From NCBI GenBank assembly GCA_964646415.1, contig CAZYEL010000004.1, positions 1 through 64,000 of the forward strand: a stretch of DNA of 64,000 nucleotides, in the 5' to 3' direction. The notes under the pieces were generated by a model. That model was not told the DNA's origin. It was given only the letters and a program-made list of their open reading frames with translations, and did no database searches. Below are positions 42,534 through 49,849 of the stretch, in pieces. Numbering within the stretch: the first letter of the stretch is position 1; every line of letters begins with the position of its first letter. The position numbers were made by a program, and so were the translations under genes. Origin of the DNA: VGJV01 sp964646415. GTDB lineage: Bacteria > Patescibacteriota > Minisyncoccia > UBA6257 > 2-01-FULL-56-20.

Positions 42534-42959
42534 CTACAATTTGGAGTCCAATACTGAAATAAGTTCGCGTACCTTGGCTTTGATAATGTCCCGCACCCGG
42601 CGGGCAAATTCCAAGTCTTGCTTAAAAGGGTCGGGAACGTCCCAAAATATTACCTTGGCGTCGTTGTGAAAATAATCGGGAATATTTGCCGAGGGTAACA
42701 TGACTACCACTTTATCCGCCGCTCCAAATGCCTCCGGAGTGAGCATCTTTCTTTCGTAGTCCGCCACATCAATCCCAATCTCCTGCATAACCGCGACGAT
42801 ATTCGGGTCTTTGTCTTTTATTTTCTGCCCCACCTGTTCCTTCGTAACCTTGGTGCCCGCGGAAGAAGCAACGTGCTTCCCTCCGGCGAGGTTATTCACC
42901 ATCGCCTCCGCCATTTGGCTTCGCGCCACATTGCCGCCGCAGATGAAGAGTATTTTCAT
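42534..42959 (-). CDS. Low-molecular-weight phosphatase/arsenate reductase-like protein
   Basis: The 141-residue protein starts with the P-loop CGGNVARS (CX5RS) at residues 7-14 and has the acid loop DVPDPF near residue 107. This is the fold shared by LMW tyrosine phosphatases and thioredoxin-coupled arsenate reductases. The ArsC-specific Cys pair is not evident, so a phosphatase is equally possible. Genes just upstream encode a LysE transporter on the same strand, 4 bp away. Confidence 0.82.
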   Translation of the reverse strand: MKILFICGGNVARSQMAEAMVNNLAGGKHVASSAGTKVTKEQVGQKIKDKDPNIVAVMQEIGIDVADYERKMLTPEAFGAADKVVVMLPSANIPDYFHNDAKVIFWDVPDPFKQDLEFARRVRDIIKAKVRELISVLDSKL

Positions 42960-42963
42960 ATTT

Positions 42964-43593
42964 TTATGACGAATGCTTACTCTTCAAAACTTTTACCAAT
43001 CTTACGCCTCCATACCCGATAAGCAAAGAGCCCACGAGCACATTTAATATCTGAATCAGCACTACGGGAACCGCTCCTTTTATTAAGGAAAAAACAATCA
43101 CCGATGTGCCCATAAAGAGAAATGTCGCCAGTCCGGTTCCGAAACCGAAAATAAACAATTCTTTCTTCGTATAGTTGTATTCAAGGGCTTTTGCCGCAAA
43201 TATGCCGGTAAAAAGAACAATGGTCAAAGGACTGGAGATGGTAAGAAGGAAGGTCGAGATAAAGCTTGAAAAAATACTCGCGGAATATAGGTCCGCCGCA
43301 GGCGAGACACTCTCACCTGTTATGCTGTTGATTATAAAAACGCCGAACAAAACCAGTACAATGGAACTGATGATTCCGAATACTTTTTTAACTTCCTTTT
43401 TCTCCAGTACCTTTCCGATGCCCAAGACCGCGAGTGTTATGTAGCAGTAGTCGGCGAGAGTGACTCCGATAGCGGCGACAAGGCCGTCGAGAATCGACCT
43501 CTGCAACGCAAGGTTGATGATGAAAAAGAAAACCGGACCGATTGCGAGTTGCAGCACCAGCCCCGTTGCCAGACCGTTTAGGAAGATGTTCAT
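42964..43593 (-). CDS. LysE-family exporter
   Basis: The 209-residue protein begins MNIFLNGLATGLVLQLAIGP and has about six hydrophobic helices with the LysE/RhtB signature (AIGPVFFFIINLALQRS). LysE proteins export amino acids or cations. The start at 43593 is chosen; upstream codons in the longer frame read through the palindrome cluster. The neighbouring LMW phosphatase is likely cotranscribed. Confidence 0.82.
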   Translation of the reverse strand: MNIFLNGLATGLVLQLAIGPVFFFIINLALQRSILDGLVAAIGVTLADYCYITLAVLGIGKVLEKKEVKKVFGIISSIVLVLFGVFIINSITGESVSPAADLYSASIFSSFISTFLLTISSPLTIVLFTGIFAAKALEYNYTKKELFIFGFGTGLATFLFMGTSVIVFSLIKGAVPVVLIQILNVLVGSLLIGYGGVRLVKVLKSKHSS

Positions 43594-43715
43594 TGTACAC
43601 GCTTTCTCCCGCACAAAGCGGAAGGGGCGAGATTCGCCCCGCACACTGCGGTGTATATTAAAAATAGATCGAACGGAATCCTGTTCTCGACGCGCTTCGC
43701 GCGGCTCGGAATAGG

Positions 43716-43748
43716 GACGGCGCTTCGCGCCGACCATATTTTTGGCGG
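43716..43748 (+). repeat. 33-bp direct repeat, copy 1
   Basis: Identical to 44255-44287; includes a GGCGC TTCG GCGCC-like hairpin and ends in TATTTTTGGCGG. Confidence 0.8.
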
Positions 43749-43814
43749 TGTTTGTTGGACAAAGTTCGAAACTATTTCGAGCAAAATCCAAATGATTAAA
43801 ACTACTAATGCGGA

Positions 43815-43864
43815 CGAGGCAGGGCGAAACAATTTGTCTGGGGGAATGGATTCGCCCTGCCTCG
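43815..43864 (+). repeat. Hairpin with G-rich loop, variant
   Basis: A 14-bp stem (43815-43828 with 43851-43864) encloses a 22-base loop containing TGTCTGGGGGAATGG. Confidence 0.6.
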
Positions 43865-43872
43865 GCTGATTT

Positions 43873-43911
43873 CCCGCCCGCAGGAGGGGTCTGGGGAGGA
43901 ATGCGGGCGGG
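43873..43911 (+). repeat. Hairpin with G-rich loop
   Basis: CCCGCCCGCA (43873-43882) pairs with TGCGGGCGGG (43902-43911). The loop reads GGAGGGGTCTGGGGAGGAA. Confidence 0.65.
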
Positions 43912-44254
43912 TTTCGGACTGGGGGTTTTCGGAAATTCGGCGGCTATTTCAATTCTAACTCATTCTTTAACAAAGGAACAATTTGCTTGCGCATAATAAG
44001 ATTTGGTCGCTCCGCGACTACGCCAGCAAATTGTACTTTCAAAACTTTTTCCAAAAGTTTCGCGCCGTAACTTTATCGCCGAGTTTCTCTTGCAGATTAT
44101 TAATTTCGGCAGAATCAGTTTTGAGCTTTGCCACTTGTGCTGGAATATCATCCTGACTAACGCCCATTATTGAAGCTCGAACCGTACTTTTTGAGCCACG
44201 CGGAGCGTGGCGAATCCTTGCAGAATCAGGATTTTGTGGGGGGAATGCAGAACA

Positions 44255-44287
44255 GACGGCGCTTCGCGCCGACCATATTTTTGGCGG
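44255..44287 (+). repeat. 33-bp direct repeat, copy 2
   Basis: Identical to 43716-43748, 539 bp downstream of it. Confidence 0.8.
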
Positions 44288-44351
44288 AAATTTGAATTCC
44301 GAATTTTGGCGGTGTCTGTTTGAAAATATCCGAACGGAACTGGCTGGGCTC

Positions 44352-44390
44352 GGCGGGCGGAAGGGGGGTGTGGGGGGAATTCCGCCCGCC
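44352..44390 (+). repeat. Hairpin with G-rich loop
   Basis: GGCGGGCGGAA (44352-44362) pairs with TTCCGCCCGCC (44380-44390). The loop is six G, TGT, six G and AA, matching 10898-10923. Confidence 0.65.
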
Positions 44391-44395
44391 TCGCC

Positions 44396-44893
44396 TTGAA
44401 CCGAAGCGGAAAGGACGATTTCAAGTTTTTCTTTGGCGGCAAATTCATTACTGACCAAGAGTATCAGGCACTGAAAAACCGCCTCATCAAAGAAAAGACG
44501 GCTCTTGAGAGCGAGCTAAAGACCCACGGCAAGACGATTGAGGAGTGGGTTGAGTTAAGCGAGCGGACTTTCAACTTCGCCCGTTACGCCCAAATGTGGT
44601 TCGCCAAAGGCGATATGGAAACACGGCGAGCTATCTTTGCCGCTTTAGGTTCGCACCTCATTATAAAAGACCAGAAACTCAATATAGAACTACATCCTTA
44701 CTTCAAAATCATCTTTGAAAACCTTGAAGCAGTGGAAAAGGAGCTTATCAAAGTTAGAACCTCCGAAAGTGTAGTGAATAGAAGGCAAATCGCCGAAATT
44801 TTGGCGAAATGTCCTACTCTGCGGAGGGTGAGGGACTCGAACCCTCGAGGGATTGCTCCCGCACGCTTTCCAAGCGTGTGCCATAGCCGCTAG
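44396..44893 (+). pseudogene. Serine recombinase C-terminal remnant
   Basis: From about 44435 the frame encodes ITDQEYQALKNRLIKEK, the coiled coil of large serine recombinases, and AQMWFAKGDMETRRAIFAALGSHLIIKDQKL, their usual C-terminal block. The catalytic and zinc-ribbon domains are missing. The frame has no stop before it enters tRNA-Ser (where the translation RRVRDSNPRG is an artefact of tRNA). It is a decayed integrated element lying against its probable tRNA attachment site. Confidence 0.65.
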
Positions 44894-44904
44894 GCGAACC
44901 CTCC
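44822..44904 (-). tRNA. tRNA-Ser (GGA anticodon)
   Basis: The 83-base minus-strand sequence folds as a class II tRNA: acceptor GGAGGGT with ACCCTCC, D arm, anticodon stem CACGC/GCGTG with loop TTGGAAA (anticodon GGA), a long variable arm GGGAGCAATCCC and T arm with GGTTCGAGTCC. CCA is not encoded. It reads UCC and UCU. The recombinase remnant abuts its 3' end. Confidence 0.95.
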
Positions 44905-44994
44905 TTTGGACGCCGAAGCTTTTGCACAAAGCGAAGGCGGCCGTGTCTACTACCTACTTGTTCGCGATGATTGTACCCCCGAATTCTCTCCCCT

Positions 44995-45651
44995 TCAAAT
45001 GGAGCGGCATACGAGGACCGAAAGTAGGGCAAAGAACAGGGACGCGTAAAGAAGGCATGCCGCGAGGGAAAGCAGCACTGGTGCGCCCAGATTCACGTAG
45101 AGCAGGAGCACGCCGATTCCCACGCACTGGAGAATCATCTTGATTTTCCCCGATGCTCTCGCGGGCACGACCGTGCCTCCGTATTGCAGGTACAGCGAAG
45201 CCACCAGCGTCACCTCTACCGCGACGATTGCCGCCGCGAGCCCGATGCCGAGATGCGCGGGCACAAGAAGAATCGCCACGCCTCCTATAAAGAGCTTATC
45301 CGCGAGAGGGTCGAACGCGATGCCCCACGACGTCACGCGATTGGTCATGCGCGCAATCGTCCCGTCGGCGGCGTCCGAGAACGCAGTGACAACGAACAAC
45401 ACCGTCCCTGCCGCATACCACTCAAAGAACAACAGGGCGAGCACCACCGGAGTCATAACAAAACGGAATACCGTAATCTGATTCGGCGTTATCGCGCGAG
45501 GAAAAAACCGGAGCATCGACGTAAACAACATGCGGTCTATAACCGTCGGGCGGGAAAGCCGCGCAACCCTTGCCGCGTCTTCCGCAACCACACGACGCAT
45601 CACCTCTTTCGCACGCTGACGCATTTTCCGCCGTGTACGTACTTCCGCCAT
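44995..45651 (-). CDS. CDP-alcohol phosphatidyltransferase (PgsA-like)
   Basis: The 218-residue membrane protein has the catalytic motif DAADGTIARM followed by G and DPLADK (D-G-x2-A-R-x8-G-x3-D-x3-D) near residues 92-118 and about six helices. The family transfers a phosphatidyl group from CDP-diacylglycerol to glycerol-3-phosphate or another alcohol. A basic cytoplasmic N-terminus of 45 residues precedes helix 1. It ends close to the tRNA gene and starts 3 bp after pyrH. Confidence 0.85.
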   Translation of the reverse strand: MAEVRTRRKMRQRAKEVMRRVVAEDAARVARLSRPTVIDRMLFTSMLRFFPRAITPNQITVFRFVMTPVVLALLFFEWYAAGTVLFVVTAFSDAADGTIARMTNRVTSWGIAFDPLADKLFIGGVAILLVPAHLGIGLAAAIVAVEVTLVASLYLQYGGTVVPARASGKIKMILQCVGIGVLLLYVNLGAPVLLSLAACLLYASLFFALLSVLVCRSI

Positions 45652-45654
45652 ATA

Positions 45655-46344
45655 CTACCTGATAACAGTGCCCTCAAATTCCTCCCCCTCCAACAATGAA
45701 GTGAGGTTTTTGAGGTCGGCACCCACCACGAACATCATGATTCCGTTCTTCGCACAAAACCTCGCGGCGACGGGGTCTACGGGCGCATGAAGTCCGGGAG
45801 ACCATTTTTTCGGCATCTTTGCACAATACTCTTTCCACTGCATTTCCCGAATCGGCGCGGCATCTTTGTGCTCGTCGGGATTCTTGTCGTACACAAAAGG
45901 CGGTTTCCCGATATTAATCACTTCCTTTGCGCCGAAATCATGCGCAAGCGCGGTCGTTACAAAGTCCGTTGACCAGCCCGGACGCCATCCCGCTCCCACC
46001 GTTACCGGATGCGAGAGCTTTTTTACCTGCCCGCGCTTTTCAATAAGTTCAGGCGCGGCACGTTTCCCGAACACCGCGCGGATGAGGGTGGCGTTCAATC
46101 GTGTCGCGTAAATCCCAATCCAATCCCCGTCCGCATCCGTCACTTTTCCAAGCCCCTTCGCCGCGCGCTGGTAGACGCGGCAGACTCCCCCGCCGCCCAC
46201 AATGAGAAGAAACTTTATTCCTTTTTTTGAACACCCCTCCACCAGGCGTTTGAATCCCTCCACAAACTTGGCATTCACGCCATCGGGACACACAACCGAG
46301 CCGCCGAGGGAAATGACAACCGTCTTACCGAAAGCGTGTTTCAT
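45655..46344 (-). CDS. pyrH: UMP kinase, archaeal type
   Basis: The 229-residue amino-acid-kinase-fold protein has VISLGGSVV near residue 9, LLIVGGGGVCRVYQ near 47 and DWIGIYATRLNATL near 74, the last being the archaeal-type UMP kinase block. It phosphorylates UMP to UDP, completing the pyrimidine pathway encoded at 52-55 kb. The ATG at 46344 begins MKHAFGKTVV; upstream codons lack similarity. Confidence 0.88.
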   Translation of the reverse strand: MKHAFGKTVVISLGGSVVCPDGVNAKFVEGFKRLVEGCSKKGIKFLLIVGGGGVCRVYQRAAKGLGKVTDADGDWIGIYATRLNATLIRAVFGKRAAPELIEKRGQVKKLSHPVTVGAGWRPGWSTDFVTTALAHDFGAKEVINIGKPPFVYDKNPDEHKDAAPIREMQWKEYCAKMPKKWSPGLHAPVDPVAARFCAKNGIMMFVVGADLKNLTSLLEGEEFEGTVIR

Positions 46345-46384
46345 GCGTGTAGCGATAAACTCTAAGTAAAACAAGGATAACCTC

Positions 46385-47266
46385 TCACTGAACTTGGCGC
46401 AATGCCCGCACCCGCTCCTCAATCGGCGGATGGGTCATAAAAAGCTTGTGCCACCACGGGGTTTTGCCCTTGAACGGGTTATCAATCCAAAGATGCGCGG
46501 TCGCCTCGTGCACAGAACTCATCGGCACCTTGTCGGCGCCTATCTTCTCGAGCGCATTCGCAAGCTCCCCCGGGCGCTGCGTGAGAAGCGCTCCTGAGGC
46601 ATCCGCGAGCGCCTCGCGCTGCCGCGATACGGCGAACTGTATAAGCATCGCGCCCACCGGCGCCAAAATCGAGAGCGCCACGCCCGCAACCATGAGCCAG
46701 CCGCTCCGCGAATCGCGATTATCGTCCCCGCCGAACCAGAGCATGCGGAGAAACACGTCCGCAAGCATCGAAATGATGCCCGCGAGCACCACCGCCACGG
46801 TTGAGACGAGCATATCGCGATTGCTGATGTGCGAAAGCTCATGCGCGAGTACGCCTTCGAGTTCCGGCTTCGAAAGCTTCGTGAGCGCGCCAATGGTCAC
46901 CGCAACCGCGGCATGCGCGGGGTCGCGCCCCGTCGCGAACGCGTTGATTTGGGGCTCCGGCGTAAGATAGAGCCGGGGCATGGGAAGCTGCGCCGCAGTC
47001 GCGAGCCGTTGCACCGTGTCCCAAAGTTCAGGATTGTCCTCGCGCTGAATCGGCTCCGCTTTCGCAAACGCGAGCGCGAGCTTATCCGAGAACCAATAGC
47101 TCGCCGCGCTCATCCCCACACTGAAAAGCACCGCGAATATGAAGATATCGCGGCTATTGAACACGTAGGAGAACACCCACCCCAACCCGAGCACCACAAG
47201 GAGGAAGACGGCAAGGAGAAGTGACGTGCGCCCGATATTGCGTTCTTTGTATTGGGTAAGATTCAT
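46385..47266 (-). CDS. htpX: Protease HtpX homologue (M48)
   Basis: The 293-residue protein has two N-terminal helices, the zinc site HELSHISNRD near residue 139, two more helices near 155-205 and a third ligand region DASGALL. HtpX is a membrane zinc protease that degrades misfolded membrane proteins. Upstream and divergent is lemA, and lemA-htpX pairing is common in bacteria. Confidence 0.92.
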   Translation of the reverse strand: MNLTQYKERNIGRTSLLLAVFLLVVLGLGWVFSYVFNSRDIFIFAVLFSVGMSAASYWFSDKLALAFAKAEPIQREDNPELWDTVQRLATAAQLPMPRLYLTPEPQINAFATGRDPAHAAVAVTIGALTKLSKPELEGVLAHELSHISNRDMLVSTVAVVLAGIISMLADVFLRMLWFGGDDNRDSRSGWLMVAGVALSILAPVGAMLIQFAVSRQREALADASGALLTQRPGELANALEKIGADKVPMSSVHEATAHLWIDNPFKGKTPWWHKLFMTHPPIEERVRALRQVQ

Positions 47267-47315
47267 GGAAAGAGAATTAAGAATCATGGATTATGCGGGG
47301 TCACCGCACACACCA

Positions 47316-47344
47316 TAGAATAATCGTCGCGAATGGAATATAAT
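47316..47344 (+). promoter_or_regulatory. Probable lemA promoter
   Basis: A perfect TATAAT (47339-47344) lies 48 bp before lemA. The hexamer 17 bp upstream is a poor -35 box. Confidence 0.45.
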
Positions 47345-47391
47345 AGTAGGAATATAAAAGTCGCAGGACATATAAATTATAGAAGAAACTC

Positions 47392-47946
47392 ATGAAGAAA
47401 GCATGGTGGGTGGTCATCGCAGTCGTCGTAGTTGTGGTGCTCTACGGGGTCGGCGTGTATAACTCGCTCGTCGGCAAAAACGAGGGCATTGACGGGCAAT
47501 GGGCGCAAGTCGAAACGCAATACCAGCGCCGGCTGGATTTGATTCCGAATCTCGTCGAGTCCGTAAAGGGCGCGATGAAGCAGGAGCAGACGATTTTCAC
47601 CGCACTTGCGGATGCGCGGACGCGGTATGGGAACTCGGTGGGTACTGATGCTAAAGCGAAAGCGGCGAGCGAAGTGGAAAGCGCGTTTGGACGCCTCCTC
47701 GCCGTCATGGAAAACTACCCGCAACTGAAGTCCTCCGACACGGTGCAGACCTTGATGGCGCAGCTTGAAGGAACCGAGAACCGCGTGAGCGTGGAACGAC
47801 AACGCTTCAACGACGCGGTGCGGAGCTTGAACGTTGCCACAAAAACATTTCCCTCAAGCCTTATTGCAAGCATGGCAGGATTCGCGGAACGGGAATACTT
47901 CGAGGCCGCCGACGGTGCGGAGAATGCGCCGAAGGTGAACCTCTAG
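47392..47946 (+). CDS. lemA: LemA-family protein
   Basis: The 184-residue protein has an N-terminal helix (residues 4-22) followed by YNSLVGKNEGIDGQWAQVETQYQRRLDLIPNLVE, the hallmark of LemA, and a four-helix domain. It is membrane-anchored with the domain outside. Function unknown, though genetic neighbours are often HtpX and TPM proteins, as here. Confidence 0.93.
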   Translation: MKKAWWVVIAVVVVVVLYGVGVYNSLVGKNEGIDGQWAQVETQYQRRLDLIPNLVESVKGAMKQEQTIFTALADARTRYGNSVGTDAKAKAASEVESAFGRLLAVMENYPQLKSSDTVQTLMAQLEGTENRVSVERQRFNDAVRSLNVATKTFPSSLIASMAGFAEREYFEAADGAENAPKVNL

Positions 47947-47960
47947 CGGAAGAAAAGTAA

Positions 47961-48002
47961 ATGGTAGGTGGTATGTAGTAGGTAGTAGATGGTAGATGGT
48001 AG
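47961..48002. repeat. Heptad spacer repeat between lemA and the TPM gene
   Basis: Six 7-bp units, including ATGGTAG three times and GTAGTAG twice, start 14 bp after the lemA stop. Confidence 0.85.
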
Positions 48003-48023
48003 GAGCGGTTTACTTTGACCTTG

Positions 48024-48908
48024 ATGCGAAAAATTGTTTTTTGCTTGTTGCTATTGGCTAATGGCTATTGGCTAATGGCTGCTTTTCCCGCGCACGCGTA
48101 CGCCAATCCCGGCGCGCCCGCGGGATTCGTGAACGACTTTGCGGGGATGCTCAATCCCCCTGAGCGTACGCTCCTTGAAGCAAAGCTCTCCTCGTTTGCA
48201 ATCGACAGCAAACACGAGATCAGTGTCGTTACCATCCCCTCGCTCGGCAGCGATACGGTTGAAAACTTCGCTGAAAAACTCTTCAAAGACTGGGGCATCG
48301 GAAAAACCGGCGCGGACAACGGCGTCTTATTGCTTATCGCGCGCGACGACCGGAAATTTCGCATTGAGGTGGGGTATGGACTCGAAGGGGCGCTTACCGA
48401 CGCACAAAGTTATTGGATTCTCCAAAATATCCTCACGCCCGCATTCAAAAACGGAGAATATGCCGCAGGGCTCGCGAACGCCGTCGACAAAATCATAGAC
48501 GCGACGCGGGGCGAAGTTATCCCCTCCTCAGGGCGAGCGCAGAACGGAAACGGAGGAGGAGTCTCGGTTGATTGGTTTTGGATAGTATTCGCAATCCCGA
48601 TGTGGCTCGCGAGCATCTTCGGACGCTCGAAGTCGTGGTGGCTGGGCGGCGTTGTCGGAGGCGTCGCGGGCGCGGTGCTCGGGTCCATCTTCGGATTCCT
48701 CTACTGGGGCGTTACAGCAATCGCCATCCTCACGCCGTTGGGGCTCCTCTTCGATTACATTGTCTCGCACAAGTATGCGGAAAGCGTCGCCACGCACCAC
48801 CGTCCGCCATGGTGGATCGGCGGCGGAAGAGGCCCCCTGGGCGGAGGCGGATTCGGAGGGTTCGGCGGCGGACGCTCGGGAGGAGGAGGGGCGAGTGGAG
48901 GATGGTAG
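48024..48908 (+). CDS. TPM-domain protein (YgcG-like)
   Basis: The 294-residue product has a signal peptide (ending near AHAYA), a TPM domain (residues 30-165, FVNDFAGMLNPPER, KHEISVVTIPSL, FRIEVGYGLEGALTD), three hydrophobic helices and a Gly-rich tail (GGGGFGGFGGG). TPM proteins are linked to phosphatase or envelope repair roles. ATG at 48024 is used. Part of the signal-peptide codons consist of a perfect heptad-type tandem repeat. Confidence 0.85.
   Translation: MRKIVFCLLLLANGYWLMAAFPAHAYANPGAPAGFVNDFAGMLNPPERTLLEAKLSSFAIDSKHEISVVTIPSLGSDTVENFAEKLFKDWGIGKTGADNGVLLLIARDDRKFRIEVGYGLEGALTDAQSYWILQNILTPAFKNGEYAAGLANAVDKIIDATRGEVIPSSGRAQNGNGGGVSVDWFWIVFAIPMWLASIFGRSKSWWLGGVVGGVAGAVLGSIFGFLYWGVTAIAILTPLGLLFDYIVSHKYAESVATHHRPPWWIGGGRGPLGGGGFGGFGGGRSGGGGASGGW
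48051..48080. repeat. Heptad repeat inside a signal-peptide coding region
   Basis: CTATTGGCTAATGG occurs twice in direct succession (48051-48064 and 48065-48078). Each copy is two 7-bp words. Confidence 0.9.
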
Positions 48909-48917
48909 GGGGCTCGA

Positions 48918-49007
48918 TGCCCATTGCGGAGGGACGCTGTCTGCAATGGGCTATTACAGCGCTCTCTCTCGTGCCGCCGCACTGCGAGAAGCCCTCCGCA
49001 ATGGGCA
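48918..49007. repeat. Long inverted repeat in a hairpin-rich spacer
   Basis: A perfect 16-base arm (48918-48933) pairs with 48992-49007 across 58 bases. Further stems lie at 49091-49107 and 49115-49140. The 274-bp spacer 48909-49182 holds no gene; it may encode a structured RNA. Confidence 0.55.
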
Positions 49008-49182
49008 CTTTCGCCTTTCTGGCAGATAGGGGAAACTTCTTCTTTGCGGCGTCACGCTCCGAGAAACCCCACACGACATATGCCTTCGCCTTTTAGGCGA
49101 ACGAAAGTTCCTCACGACCCGACACGGGGCAAGAGCCCCTGCGCATCATATATCTCCGCTGGTTCCGCAAACCCACGGAAAG

Positions 49183-49830
49183 TTACCGTGACGGAGGAAT
49201 AAACTTGAAACTCTGCACAATACTGTTGAGCGCGACGGTAGCTTCTTTTATAAACATCTCATTCCCCCTTCCCTCCTCCAGCCGCGCCGCATCACGCGCG
49301 ACATCGGAAGGGTATTCATAAAACTGGGCGGACTCCCGATAGCGGATAGCGGTTTCGAGCTGATAACACGTACCATTCCTTACCGTCCGGTAATCGTTCA
49401 TCCTGGCTCTCTGCCCACCCATCGCGGAATCGGGATACTCCCGCGTGAAGAACACCACACCGCGTATCGTTTTCCGATCTGTGAGCGTCCGCCGGGTGTA
49501 TGGGTCAACCTCATAACAATTCTCAACACTCTCTCGTGCTGAGTCCGCATACACCGTCGCGGAAACGTTTGAATCTTTTTGAAATATCTTCGCCACCGCA
49601 AGGCGCGTCGAGCTAAAATATCCCTCGCTACGGTTAAGTTCTTCGAGCGCAAACGAATCCGGGTAATTAAGTTCGAATCCATACCGCTCATTGCGATACG
49701 TGTTCACGCCCGCGGGAACATCTCCTTCCTTCGGCGTCGTGAACATCGCGTAGACAATCCACGCCACCGCAAGCACTGTCACGATGTTCACGAACGCTCC
49801 CGGCGAATCGGAAAAATTTCTCGCGCGCAT
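49183..49830 (-). CDS. Membrane-anchored protein with PsbP-like domain
   Basis: The 215-residue product has one N-terminal helix (residues 13-30) then YRNERYGFELNYPDSFAL, the start typical of PsbP-like extracytoplasmic domains, and two Cys (ENCYEV, NGTCYQL) that may form a disulfide. The rest is mixed alpha/beta with no catalytic motif. Function unknown. Confidence 0.65.
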   Translation of the reverse strand: MRARNFSDSPGAFVNIVTVLAVAWIVYAMFTTPKEGDVPAGVNTYRNERYGFELNYPDSFALEELNRSEGYFSSTRLAVAKIFQKDSNVSATVYADSARESVENCYEVDPYTRRTLTDRKTIRGVVFFTREYPDSAMGGQRARMNDYRTVRNGTCYQLETAIRYRESAQFYEYPSDVARDAARLEEGRGNEMFIKEATVALNSIVQSFKFIPPSR

Positions 49831-49849
49831 ACTCCTATTCTATAACTTT

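Larger units (their letters stand above)
43594..44395. repeat. Palindrome-rich non-coding cluster
   Basis: No convincing gene lies here. The stretch holds many perfect stems: 43624-43640, UUCG-type stems near 43689-43703 and inside both copies of a 33-bp direct repeat, a stem at 44196-44210, and three stems with G-rich loops. Some stem types recur in the 814-bp insertion at 10277-11090. A 42-codon minus frame (44039-44167) with a helical product is the only ORF-like stretch and is not recognised. Confidence 0.65.

Noticed and set aside
44039..44167. 42-codon helical ORF in the palindrome cluster
   Set aside because: No family, no start context and location among palindromes; mentioned only within the cluster entry.
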